DNA of 8,480 nucleotides from Deltaproteobacteria bacterium (GCA_019313505.1 JAFDBA010000113.1:1-8480), one strand, 5' to 3'; positions 1 to 7,293 are shown, counted from the stretch's first letter. The notes: generated from the sequence alone by a model not told the origin. Translations and numbers: made by a program.

Positions 1-1029
1 ATCGTTCTGGAACTTTTCTACGGTTATGGGGTGCGAAATATCTACGGCTTCAGATATGGTCTTCAGGGCTTTATCTCCAAATACGGGCACGACATCATGG
101 ATCTTAAACCGGAATTTGTTGTTAATATACACGAGATGGGCGGTTCGGTTTTAGGATCTTCACGGGGACCACAGCCTATAGATGAGATTGTCGACAGCCT
201 GGAACGGATGAACATCGGCATCCTTTTTATGATCGGAGGCGACGGCACACTCATGGCAGCTACAAAAATAGCGGATGCCATATCCCAAAGAGGTCTGAAA
301 ATAAGTGTTGTCGGAATTCCAAAAACCATAGATAATGATAGTTACATGGTTTCACGCTCTTTTGGTTTTCATACGGCGGTTGACATTGCCACCCAGGCTA
401 TCAAGGGAGATCATAACGAATCAATGGGTTATCCCAACGGAATCGGTCTTATCAAACTAATGGGCAGACATTCGGGCTTCATCGCAGCGACAGCCGCCCT
501 GGCCCAGCAGGATGTAAATTTTGTACTGATACCGGAAGTAGACTTTGATCTTGAAGGATCAGGCGGCTTTCTTGATTCCCTTGAAAGACGTCTTCATCAC
601 AGAGGACATGCCGTAATCGTAGCGGCTGAAGGCGCGGGTCAAAAGTTTTTTGACTCTCAAACAACGGAACGTGATGAATCCGGCAATATCAGGCTCCAGG
701 ATATAGGACTTTTCCTCAAAAATACCATATTGTCATATTTTAATCGCAAAAATATCGAGGTTTCTTTAAAATATATCGATCCCAGCTATATGATAAGAAG
801 TCTGTCTGCAAATGCCAATGATAACGTCTTCTGCAGTTTTTTGGGGCGTGATGCGGTTCATGCAGGTATGGCGGGCAAGACAAAACTTCTTATCGGCCGC
901 TGGAATAACCATTTCGTTCATCTTCCCTTAAATGCCTCGGTCGGAAAACGAAAGCAAATTAATCCTGGAGGAAAATTGTGGATGGGTGTCCTGGGAGCAA
1001 CGGGTCAGGGATCATTGAAAAACGATTAA
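1..1029 (+). CDS. 6-phosphofructokinase, 5'-truncated (ATP-type signature)
   Basis: This is a cytoplasmic glycolytic enzyme that phosphorylates fructose 6-phosphate to fructose 1,6-bisphosphate. The frame is open from base 1 and reads IVLELFYGYGVRNIYGFRYG, which aligns with the stretch after the first glycine-rich loop in this family. The true start therefore lies upstream, and the GTG at 31 is an internal Val codon. Counting from window codon 1, the phosphoryl-donor loop GGDGT is at residues 79-83, the catalytic loop PKTIDND at 107-113, and the substrate-binding MGRHSG at 154-159. The end is complete, with NPGGKLWMGVLGATGQG near the C-terminus. About 342 residues are visible; the long bacterial/plant-like forms have roughly 430, so some 80-100 are missing. 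The Gly after GGD predicts ATP as donor, whereas PPi enzymes have Asp there. The Lys of PKTIDND is shared with PPi-type and trypanosome-like ATP enzymes. The family is certain; the donor is inferred. It converges on the lipoprotein gene with a 39-bp gap. Confidence 0.93.
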   Translation: MVLELFYGYGVRNIYGFRYGLQGFISKYGHDIMDLKPEFVVNIHEMGGSVLGSSRGPQPIDEIVDSLERMNIGILFMIGGDGTLMAATKIADAISQRGLKISVVGIPKTIDNDSYMVSRSFGFHTAVDIATQAIKGDHNESMGYPNGIGLIKLMGRHSGFIAATAALAQQDVNFVLIPEVDFDLEGSGGFLDSLERRLHHRGHAVIVAAEGAGQKFFDSQTTERDESGNIRLQDIGLFLKNTILSYFNRKNIEVSLKYIDPSYMIRSLSANANDNVFCSFLGRDAVHAGMAGKTKLLIGRWNNHFVHLPLNASVGKRKQINPGGKLWMGVLGATGQGSLKND

Positions 1030-1068
1030 TCCCTACTCTGTAACTCGATTTTTTCATGAGTTGCTTGG

Positions 1069-1398
1069 TTAGTGGTGTTTCAGCTCGACAAACCGTTTGC
1101 CTTGTATCTGAAGAAGATATAACTTTTTTCGAACCTCTCCGTTGTTATCGAAGGAAGTAAGTCCGGTTACACCACGGAAGTCGTTAAGCTTTTTGAGCTT
1201 ATTTTTTAGTGCACTTCTAAATTGAATGTCCGGCCTACTAACCATATGAAACAATATCATGGCTGTATCATATGCCACCGCTTCAATGAATTCCGGCTTC
1301 CGATTGAAAGTCTTGTTGAAAGTTCTAACAAAATCCATGGCCTCCTCTGGAAGTGCTTTCGGCAAAAAAACCATCCGGCATAATTGCGTTCTGTGCAT
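1069..1398 (-). CDS. 3' part of the LpoA-like lipoprotein gene in the shifted frame
   Basis: This frame carries the last part of the periplasmic-binding domain begun in the upstream gene. From about residue 17 it reads PEEAMDFVRTFNKTFNRKP, then AVAYDTAMILFHM, and later FRGVTGLTSFDNNGEV, followed by a closing beta strand. That is the usual end of Peripla_BP_6/LivK-type folds. The first 16 residues after the nominal ATG overlap the upstream gene in a different frame and look like nonsense, so the ATG at 1398 is unlikely to be a real start. Joined to the upstream ORF, the protein would be about 652 residues. An internal ATG at 1338-1336 is preceded by AGAGGAGG, but only 2 bases separate them, which is too close for normal initiation. 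It is either a frame-disrupted gene, an assembly indel or a rare recoding event. Confidence 0.7.
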   Translation of the reverse strand: MHRTQLCRMVFLPKALPEEAMDFVRTFNKTFNRKPEFIEAVAYDTAMILFHMVSRPDIQFRSALKNKLKKLNDFRGVTGLTSFDNNGEVRKKLYLLQIQGKRFVELKHH

Positions 1399-3025
1399 AT
1401 TGTCGGGACATCTCGATCAGAATGTCTGAATGCCACAAATTGGTTCCCAAAAGATATGTATCCGTAACATCATAAAAAGCCAACTGTGGAATAATAAGCC
1501 CTGCTTTCTTGGGAGCATCAGGAATAAAAACAGCATCAAAATCGACAATGGCTTTCGGTTTTTTTTCTTCTTCAATATTTTCATCATATTTGTGCGCATC
1601 ATTACCGATGGTTGTACCGTCATTTTTTTCGTCGCCAGCCTCTGCGTCAGTATTTTTAAGATCTTCAGGCACATCATAGTAAAGCCCTACCAGCTTTTTG
1701 ATGGGACCAGAAAAATCCGTATGAGTCGAATTGTATGATTCAACGCCAACAACTTTACCTCCACAAGCAATCACCTCATCCCAGAAAAGATTCATAAAGG
1801 TTTTGCCATAGTTTTCATCAGGATAAAGGATTGCAAAACTGTTAAGATTAAGCTCCTTGACAGCATAAGATACCAGGGTCTCAACCTGCGCAGCAGGAGT
1901 AATAAAATTTCTAAAAACAAAATCGCCCATTGAAGTGATATTATCTTTCTGGGTTAAAGTTATTATCGGTATCCCTTTATCCTGTGCCTCCAGAGCAGCC
2001 GCTTCAGCCGTAATAACGGGACCAATAATAGCGGCAACATTTTCATAAAACAATTCTCTTACAGCCAGTACGACCTTAACAGGATCAGATTCCGTATCTT
2101 TTATGATTACCTTGATGGAAGGGTAACTGTTTTGTGAACTGAATCTATTCAAAGCGAGTTCAATACCATTTAATGCTCTGTTGCCGTAAAGTCTATAAGA
2201 ACCGCTCAAGGGGAGTAAACATCCTATGGTGTAACGGCTATAGATAGACTTTTGTTTAATTTCTGCTATCAGATTTTTTGCCTGTTGCACATTTTCGTGA
2301 GTCGGAAACTTTTCGATAAACTCCGATAGAATCTTTAAAGCCTCATCATATTTATCTTCATCGGCACTGTTAACCCCCAGCTGGAAAATAAGATAACCTG
2401 CCGGGAACCTTTCTTCCAGATGACTTGAAAGAAATAAGATATCTTGAGAGCTAAGCTGCCGGATAGCATATTTAAGCTTTATTATAATAACCTTCTTTCC
2501 ATGATCCTGCGCTTTTGCGTACGCCATGGCATAATAATTAACAGCATCTTTCGGAAAACCAAGAGCCACATAAGCATCACCTGTCAATACATATGTTCTG
2601 AGAATGTGGGGTATGGAAACAGCATATTTGAGAAAGTCGGCTGCCTGCTCGATTACTTTTTCATATTCTCCCTGGTTGTAGTAGGTAGCCATTATTTCAA
2701 TCCTGGCATCCGGCACAAAATAACTTTCCGGATATTCAGATATAAGTCGTTTATAAGCAGTACGAGCTCTGTCATTGTTATCAAGAGCCATGTGGATAGC
2801 CCCCGTCTTCATTAAAGCTGCACCGGCCATAGGTCTGTCAGGGAATCGATCAAGATACTCATTAAAGGAAACAAGAGCTTTTTCGTAGGATTTTTCCTGA
2901 AACATTTTTTCAGCCCTGGAAAAAAGCTGGGCTGCAGGATCAAACTTTTCGTAAATAGTCTTTGGCACGCACGCCCATAAAAAAATGACTGCTGTTATTA
3001 TAGTAATTTTGCAAATCGGCTTCAT
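1325..3025 (-). CDS. LpoA-like penicillin-binding protein activator lipoprotein (TPR + periplasmic-binding domain), frame-broken near its 3' end
   Basis: This is a probable envelope lipoprotein. Residues 1-19 form a lipoprotein signal with lipobox LWAC, lipidated at Cys19. Residues about 30-260 are helical TPR-like repeats (for example EKSYEKALVSFNEYLDRFP and DKYDEALKILSEFIEKFP), similar to BamD-type scaffolds. From about 265 a type 1 periplasmic-binding fold begins (IGCLLPLSGSYRLYGN), with the typical AAIIGPV, GIPIITLTQ and FAILYPDENYG strands. This order matches E. coli LpoA, the outer-membrane activator of PBP1A; an ABC amino-acid binding protein is the alternative. A charged Asp/Glu/Lys-rich insert sits at about 455-492 inside the binding fold. 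The ORF runs off after PDGFFAESTS into seven non-homologous residues and a TAG, and the missing end of the fold continues in the next frame. The ATG is fixed by two in-frame TAA codons 6-12 bases upstream. No Shine-Dalgarno is visible. Confidence 0.85.
   Translation of the reverse strand: MKPICKITIITAVIFLWACVPKTIYEKFDPAAQLFSRAEKMFQEKSYEKALVSFNEYLDRFPDRPMAGAALMKTGAIHMALDNNDRARTAYKRLISEYPESYFVPDARIEIMATYYNQGEYEKVIEQAADFLKYAVSIPHILRTYVLTGDAYVALGFPKDAVNYYAMAYAKAQDHGKKVIIIKLKYAIRQLSSQDILFLSSHLEERFPAGYLIFQLGVNSADEDKYDEALKILSEFIEKFPTHENVQQAKNLIAEIKQKSIYSRYTIGCLLPLSGSYRLYGNRALNGIELALNRFSSQNSYPSIKVIIKDTESDPVKVVLAVRELFYENVAAIIGPVITAEAAALEAQDKGIPIITLTQKDNITSMGDFVFRNFITPAAQVETLVSYAVKELNLNSFAILYPDENYGKTFMNLFWDEVIACGGKVVGVESYNSTHTDFSGPIKKLVGLYYDVPEDLKNTDAEAGDEKNDGTTIGNDAHKYDENIEEEKKPKAIVDFDAVFIPDAPKKAGLIIPQLAFYDVTDTYLLGTNLWHSDILIEMSRQYAQNAIMPDGFFAESTSRGGHGFC
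1341..1370 (-). other. Frameshift interval in the lipoprotein gene
   Basis: Protein homology passes from one frame to the frame one base further on within this stretch. Read on the minus strand, it holds a run of seven T (1370-1364), then GCCGAAAGCACTTCC, then AGAGGAGG (1348-1341). Losing one T from the run would join the frames as GFLPKALPEEAMDFV. Restoring two C after ACTTCC would give FFAESTSPEEAMDFV, which fits the usual family pattern better. The original frame ends at a TAG (1327-1325) shortly downstream. The shift is seen directly; its cause is not known. Confidence 0.65.
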
Positions 3026-3162
3026 AAATAGTTATTAAAATAGTTTCTAATGATTGGATGTTTTTTTTGATTATTGTTTACCCTCATTTAATAACAAAGG
3101 CAAGCATAAGATACATCATTTACTTGCCAAACACCTTGCGAAGATGATATATCGCCATAATC
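3026..3162. promoter_or_regulatory. Divergent intergenic region between the lipoprotein gene and tyrA
   Basis: This 137-bp AT-rich spacer must carry the start signals for both divergent genes. It contains a run of eight T (3061-3068). The 15 bases before the tyrA ATG and the 20 bases before the lipoprotein ATG both lack a purine-rich Shine-Dalgarno site. No convincing operator palindrome was found. Confidence 0.5.
3124..3153 (+). promoter_or_regulatory. Candidate sigma-70 promoter for tyrA
   Basis: TTGCCA at 3124-3129 matches five of six bases of the -35 consensus. TATATC at 3148-3153, after an 18-bp spacer, matches four of six of the -10 consensus. Transcription would begin near 3160, only about 3 bases before the ATG, giving a leaderless or nearly leaderless mRNA. 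That agrees with the missing Shine-Dalgarno. It is a pattern match only, in AT-rich DNA where chance matches are common. Confidence 0.3.
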
Positions 3163-4347
3163 ATGGAATCTGATAATGCAAAACGGCCGTCCTCGCAGCA
3201 GATCGGCAGTCCTGTCGGGGATAAGGTTGCGCAGGAACTTGAGAACTTAAGGAAACAACTCGATACCATTGACCAGAAGATAGTCTCCCTTCTTGCAAAA
3301 CGCCAGGCAGAAGTCGAACATGTTGTTAAGCTTAAGAAAACCCACAACCTGCCTGTTTACCACCCCGCCCGTGAAGAAAATCTGATTTCTCACCTTCGTA
3401 ATCAGGGAGCCGAAGCGGGACTTGATTCTGATTATATTGAAGAACTTTACCGTCGCATTCTCCGCCAGTCCAGGGTAGAACAAACCGCTCGCCTGTCTAA
3501 AAAAGGCGTCCGTGCCGGTGCAACCGTTTTGATAGTTGGTGGCATGGGCAGTATGGGGCAATATTTTTCTCAATGGTTCGGCGATTCCGGCTACAGAGTA
3601 CGAATTCTGGATCGAAATGATTGGGTGAATGTCGGCAGACTTTGCCGCGGGATTGAGCTTGCAATTATCAGTGTCCCCATTGAAGTAACTGCTGAAGTCG
3701 CCGGCAAACTTGGACCCCACCTGCCGGTTGATTGTGTTTTGGCAGATGTCACCAGTATTAAAGAACGACCTTTAAATGCCATGCTTGGAGCTTACCAGGG
3801 ACCGGTAATTGGTCTGCACCCTCTTTTCGGTCCGACCACCTCAAGCATGGACAAGCAGATTGTCGTAATCACACCAGGCAGAAATCTGCCCTCATGCCGG
3901 TGGCTTATTGATCAATTCAGCGCCTGGGGAACCATTATCCTGCAAGTGAATGCACGGGAACATGATGAAATCATGTCGATTGTTCAAACAGTGCGACATT
4001 TTGCAACTTTTGCATTCGGCCAATTTCTGTGTCACAAACAGATTGATCTGCCCCGAACGATAGAATTCTCCAGTCCCATTTATCGCCTGGAACTTGGGAT
4101 GGTGGGAAGGCTTTTTGCACAGGACCCATCACTTTATTCTGAAATCATATTCGCATCGCCCAAACGGCTTGCCCTGCTTAAAGATTATCTTTCTTCTCTT
4201 GCAAATAATCTTGCCATGGTTGAGAAGGGTGACAAAGAGATGTTTAGTGCTGAATTTAAGAAAATTGCAGCCTGGTTCGGGCCTTTTAGTGAACAGGCCA
4301 TGCGGGAGAGTACGTATCTAATTGACAAGCTGATCGAACGTTTCTAA
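3163..4347 (+). CDS. tyrA: Bifunctional chorismate mutase / prephenate dehydrogenase (T-protein)
   Basis: This enzyme converts chorismate to prephenate and then, with NAD+, to 4-hydroxyphenylpyruvate, the precursor of tyrosine, in the cytoplasm. Residues about 25-107 are an AroQ-type chorismate mutase (LRKQLDTIDQKIVSLLAKR; likely active-site Arg30, Arg47, Lys58, Arg70). A Rossmann domain follows with VGGMGSMG at 125-132 for NAD binding and DVTSIKERPL at 195-204. GLHPLFGP at 217-224 contains the catalytic His219, and SSPIYRLE at 303-310 contains the expected prephenate-binding Arg308. The resemblance to enteric TyrA is close along the whole length, including RLFAQDP and RHFATFAFG. It has 394 residues against about 373 in E. 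coli; the excess is mostly a polar N-terminal extension of about 20 residues. No ACT domain is present. An in-frame TGA at 3145-3147 leaves ATG 3163 as the only credible start, although it has no Shine-Dalgarno. By eye it is somewhat more GC-rich than its neighbours in places. Confidence 0.95.
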   Translation: MESDNAKRPSSQQIGSPVGDKVAQELENLRKQLDTIDQKIVSLLAKRQAEVEHVVKLKKTHNLPVYHPAREENLISHLRNQGAEAGLDSDYIEELYRRILRQSRVEQTARLSKKGVRAGATVLIVGGMGSMGQYFSQWFGDSGYRVRILDRNDWVNVGRLCRGIELAIISVPIEVTAEVAGKLGPHLPVDCVLADVTSIKERPLNAMLGAYQGPVIGLHPLFGPTTSSMDKQIVVITPGRNLPSCRWLIDQFSAWGTIILQVNAREHDEIMSIVQTVRHFATFAFGQFLCHKQIDLPRTIEFSSPIYRLELGMVGRLFAQDPSLYSEIIFASPKRLALLKDYLSSLANNLAMVEKGDKEMFSAEFKKIAAWFGPFSEQAMRESTYLIDKLIERF

Positions 4348-4394
4348 TTTGTATGCGTTCACAAGATCAGAGTTCATCAAAATTAAATCAAAAC

Positions 4395-4398
4395 AGGA
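4395..4398 (+). promoter_or_regulatory. Ribosome binding site for the GTG-started hybrid kinase
   Basis: AGGA lies 9 bases before the GTG at 4408. It supports the GTG as the start, because no in-frame ATG exists until well inside the conserved N-terminal domain. Confidence 0.6.
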
Positions 4399-4407
4399 AT
4401 CCGGCAC

Positions 4408-7290
4408 GTGACCGATTCATCACCACTTTACAATAGTCGTATCATAAAGACTTTCCTGGAATATCTCAGGAAAAGCTATCCTGATCTGGATATTGACTCT
4501 ATCATAGAATACGCAGAAGTAACCAAATATGAGGTGGAAGACCCGGCCCACTGGTTCAGTCAATCTCAGACGGACCGCTTTCATGAAGCCCTGGTTGAAA
4601 AAACGGGTAACCCGAATATTGCCATAGAGGCAGGACGTTATACAACATCCTATGAAGGAATGGGGCCAATAAAACAGTATACCTTGGGATTAATGAGTTT
4701 GACATCTGTTTATCTCTTCATGGACAAAGTTTATCCCATCATGAGCCGAGCTGCGACCATCACTACCAAAAAACTGGGACATAATAAGGTTGAAATTGTC
4801 TCAACACCAAATCCGGGGGTAAATGAAAAACCGTATCAATGTAAAAACCGTATAGGCGTCTTTGAATCACTCGCCATGTTATTTACAAAAGGTTTAGCCA
4901 ATGTCGAACATCCTTTATGTTATCATAAAGGTGATAAATTCTGCAAATACATCATTAGCTGGGAAAGGACAGTTTCTCTAATATGGAAACGAGTAAGAAA
5001 TTATTTCATCCTGATGAGCATTGCTATTTCTCTTGTTACGTTATTTTTCTTACCCCTCAAGACTTGGGGCATTATCGTGCTTCTCTGTTCACTTGTTACC
5101 GCGGGTCTTGCATTTTTTTCCGAATATCTCGAAAAAAAGGAATTGACCAAAACTGTTAAAACTCAAGGTGATGCAGCCAAAGACCTTATTGCTGAGATGA
5201 ATATTCGTCACAACAACGCATTACTTGTTCAAAAAATCGGTAAAGCTACTTCATCGATTTTAAATATCACTAAACTCCTCGAAACTGTCGTAACAATTAT
5301 GGAGATGCACATCGATTTCGACCGTGGTATGATCATGCTTGCTAACAGTGATAAAACCCGCCTTTCCTATACCGCTGGATATGGTTATATTAAAGAGAAA
5401 GAAAAACTGGTACGACAAGCCGAGTTTCATCTAGATAAACCTAAATCCAAAGGTATATTTGTCATGGCTTTTAAAGAGCAAAAACCATTTTTGATTAATG
5501 ATATTACTGAAATCGAAGAAAAACTCTCAAAGAAAAGCCTTAAGTTCGCTAGAGAAATGGGTTCGCAATCCCTAATATGTGTCCCCATTGTCTATGAACA
5601 TGAATCTCTGGGTTTACTCGCTGTGGATAATATCAGGTCCAAAAGGCCATTGACCAAAAGTGATATGAATTTTTTAATGGGAATTGCATCCCAAACAGCG
5701 GTCAGTATTATCAATGCAAGGTCTTTCCAGCAACTCCGGGATAGCGAAAAAAAATATCGTGATCTTGTCGAAAATGCCAACAGCATCATTATGCGAGAAG
5801 ATATTGATGGTAACATCACTTTTTTTAATGAATTTGCCCAGAAATTTTTTGGCTATACTGAAAATGAAATACTTGGGGAAAATGTGCTTGGCACCATTTT
5901 TCAAAATTCGGATAATATAGAAAAAAATCTTGGCCGGTTGTTGATATTGCTGGAAAAAAATCCGGCACATCCTATAGTCAACGAAAATGAAAGTAAGTTG
6001 AAAAGTGGCAGAAAAGTAACAATTGCCTGGACGTATAAGCCTATTTTTGACAGTGATGGGAACTTCAAAGAAATTCTTTGCATCGGCACCGATATTACAG
6101 AACTTAAACATACGGAACAAGAAAAAAGAGATTTGGAGATCCGGCTCCAGCGAGCACAAAAAATGGAAGCTATTGGCACCCTTGCCGGTGGTGTAGCGCA
6201 CGATCTAAATAATATCCTGTCAGGTATTGTAAGTTACCCTGAACTGTTATTAATGGATATTCCGCTTGACAGTCCTCAAAGAAAGCCTATCTTAACCATG
6301 CAAAGATCAGGTGAAAGAGCTGCCGCAATTGTTCAGGATTTATTGACACTGGCTAGAAGAGGTGTTGTCACTACCAAAGTGGTAAATTTAAATTCTATTA
6401 TTTCTGAATACTTGAAAAGTCCTGAATATGAAAACTTAAAAATATCCCACCCTAACGTTCATATAAAAACCGATTTTGAGACAAACCTGCTGAATATGTT
6501 AGGCTCTCCTGTACATCTGTCTAAAACTGTAATGAATTTAGTCACTAATGCTTTAGAGGCAATTCCTGATACTGGAGAAATAATTATATCGACAAAAAAC
6601 CGGTATGTTGATAAATCTATAGCCGGTTATGACGAAGTGAAAGAGGGTGATTATATTACGCTAAACGTTTCTGATAACGGTATTGGTATTTCTCCTCATG
6701 GTTTAGAAAGAATATTTGAACCCTTTTATACAAAAAAGGAGATGGGGAAAAGCGGAACAGGATTGGGAATGGCTGTGGTTTGGGGAACCGTAAAAGACCA
6801 TAAAGGATATATTGATGTAAAAAGTACTGAGGGCCAAGAAACCAGATTTACTCTTTACTTTCCAGTGACCAGACAAAAATTGACTATCGAGAAATCCAGA
6901 TTATCCTTTGAAGATATTAAGGGCAAAGGTGAATTGATTCTTGTTGTGGATGATATAGAAGATCAAAGGGAAATTGCATCTGAGATGTTACAAAAGTTGG
7001 GGTATTCCGTAGTATCTGTTTCGAGTGGTGAAGAAGCAGTCGATTATATGAAAAATCATTCAGCAGACCTTTTGGTGTTGGATATGATTATGGAACCCGG
7101 AATCGATGGCCTCGATACATACAAAAAAATCCTTGAAATACATCCCAATCAGAAAGCAATAATCACAAGCGGTTATTCTGGATCAGAACGGGTTAAAGAG
7201 GCTCAAAAATTAGGAGCAACCTCTTATGTAAAAAAACCATATCTATTAGAAAAAATGGGCTATGTTGTGAGATCTGAACTGAATAAATAG
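4408..7290 (+). CDS. Hybrid sensor histidine kinase (N-terminal sensor, 2 TM, GAF, PAS, HisKA, HATPase, receiver)
   Basis: This is a membrane-anchored signalling kinase of 960 residues. Residues 1-185 form a soluble domain without a signal peptide. Its middle (HEALVEKTGNPNIAIEAGRY) recalls AraC-type ligand-binding domains, and its end, HPLCYHKGDKFCKYIISW, recalls the Cys pair that closes V4R-like domains; it contains Cys145, Cys171 and Cys179. Two hydrophobic segments (about 198-216 and 219-238) form a hairpin with almost no loop. A charged helix follows, then GAF (about 275-440) and PAS (about 447-567) domains. The H-box GGVAHDLNN gives phospho-acceptor His598. ATP-binding boxes are NLVTNALEA (Asn714), DNGIGI (756-761), IFEPFYTKK (769-777) and GTGLGMAVV (783-791). 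The C-terminal receiver (about 842-958) has Asp848/Asp849, phospho-acceptor Asp892, Ser921 and Lys943, all intact. No DNA-binding output or partner regulator lies nearby. The methyltransferase follows closely. The ligand cannot be read from the sequence. Confidence 0.93.
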   Translation: MTDSSPLYNSRIIKTFLEYLRKSYPDLDIDSIIEYAEVTKYEVEDPAHWFSQSQTDRFHEALVEKTGNPNIAIEAGRYTTSYEGMGPIKQYTLGLMSLTSVYLFMDKVYPIMSRAATITTKKLGHNKVEIVSTPNPGVNEKPYQCKNRIGVFESLAMLFTKGLANVEHPLCYHKGDKFCKYIISWERTVSLIWKRVRNYFILMSIAISLVTLFFLPLKTWGIIVLLCSLVTAGLAFFSEYLEKKELTKTVKTQGDAAKDLIAEMNIRHNNALLVQKIGKATSSILNITKLLETVVTIMEMHIDFDRGMIMLANSDKTRLSYTAGYGYIKEKEKLVRQAEFHLDKPKSKGIFVMAFKEQKPFLINDITEIEEKLSKKSLKFAREMGSQSLICVPIVYEHESLGLLAVDNIRSKRPLTKSDMNFLMGIASQTAVSIINARSFQQLRDSEKKYRDLVENANSIIMREDIDGNITFFNEFAQKFFGYTENEILGENVLGTIFQNSDNIEKNLGRLLILLEKNPAHPIVNENESKLKSGRKVTIAWTYKPIFDSDGNFKEILCIGTDITELKHTEQEKRDLEIRLQRAQKMEAIGTLAGGVAHDLNNILSGIVSYPELLLMDIPLDSPQRKPILTMQRSGERAAAIVQDLLTLARRGVVTTKVVNLNSIISEYLKSPEYENLKISHPNVHIKTDFETNLLNMLGSPVHLSKTVMNLVTNALEAIPDTGEIIISTKNRYVDKSIAGYDEVKEGDYITLNVSDNGIGISPHGLERIFEPFYTKKEMGKSGTGLGMAVVWGTVKDHKGYIDVKSTEGQETRFTLYFPVTRQKLTIEKSRLSFEDIKGKGELILVVDDIEDQREIASEMLQKLGYSVVSVSSGEEAVDYMKNHSADLLVLDMIMEPGIDGLDTYKKILEIHPNQKAIITSGYSGSERVKEAQKLGATSYVKKPYLLEKMGYVVRSELNK

Positions 7291-7293
7291 CAT

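Noticed and set aside
31..33. GTG at 31 as the start of the phosphofructokinase gene
   Set aside because: Codons 1-10 upstream are in frame and match the family (IVLELFYGYG), so the gene continues past the window edge.
1040..1064. Inverted repeat GTAACTC...GAGTTGC between the phosphofructokinase and lipoprotein genes, as a possible bidirectional terminator
   Set aside because: The stem is only 7 bp with one G-T pair, the loop is 11 bases, and no T tract follows on either strand, so it does not meet the form of an intrinsic terminator.
1336..1348. AGAGGAGG followed by ATG as a genuine internal start for a separate small protein
   Set aside because: Only 2 bases separate the two, too close for efficient initiation, and the downstream residues are the end of the binding fold of the upstream gene.
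3026..3162. A riboswitch or attenuator leader for tyrA (T-box or tyrosine leader peptide)
   Set aside because: The spacer is only 137 bp. I see no leader ORF with tyrosine codons, no T-box core, and no terminator-like hairpin.
3247..3720. A 157-residue open frame on the minus strand inside tyrA
   Set aside because: It is fully covered by a strongly conserved gene on the other strand and shows no domain or start signal of its own.
4336..4360. GAACG...CGTTC inverted repeat across the tyrA stop codon
   Set aside because: A 5-bp stem with a 15-base loop and no T run is expected by chance and would be unstable.
5674..6201. A 175-residue open frame on the minus strand inside the kinase gene
   Set aside because: It lies wholly within the GAF/PAS coding region, has no recognisable domain, and is a by-product of AT-rich coding sequence.
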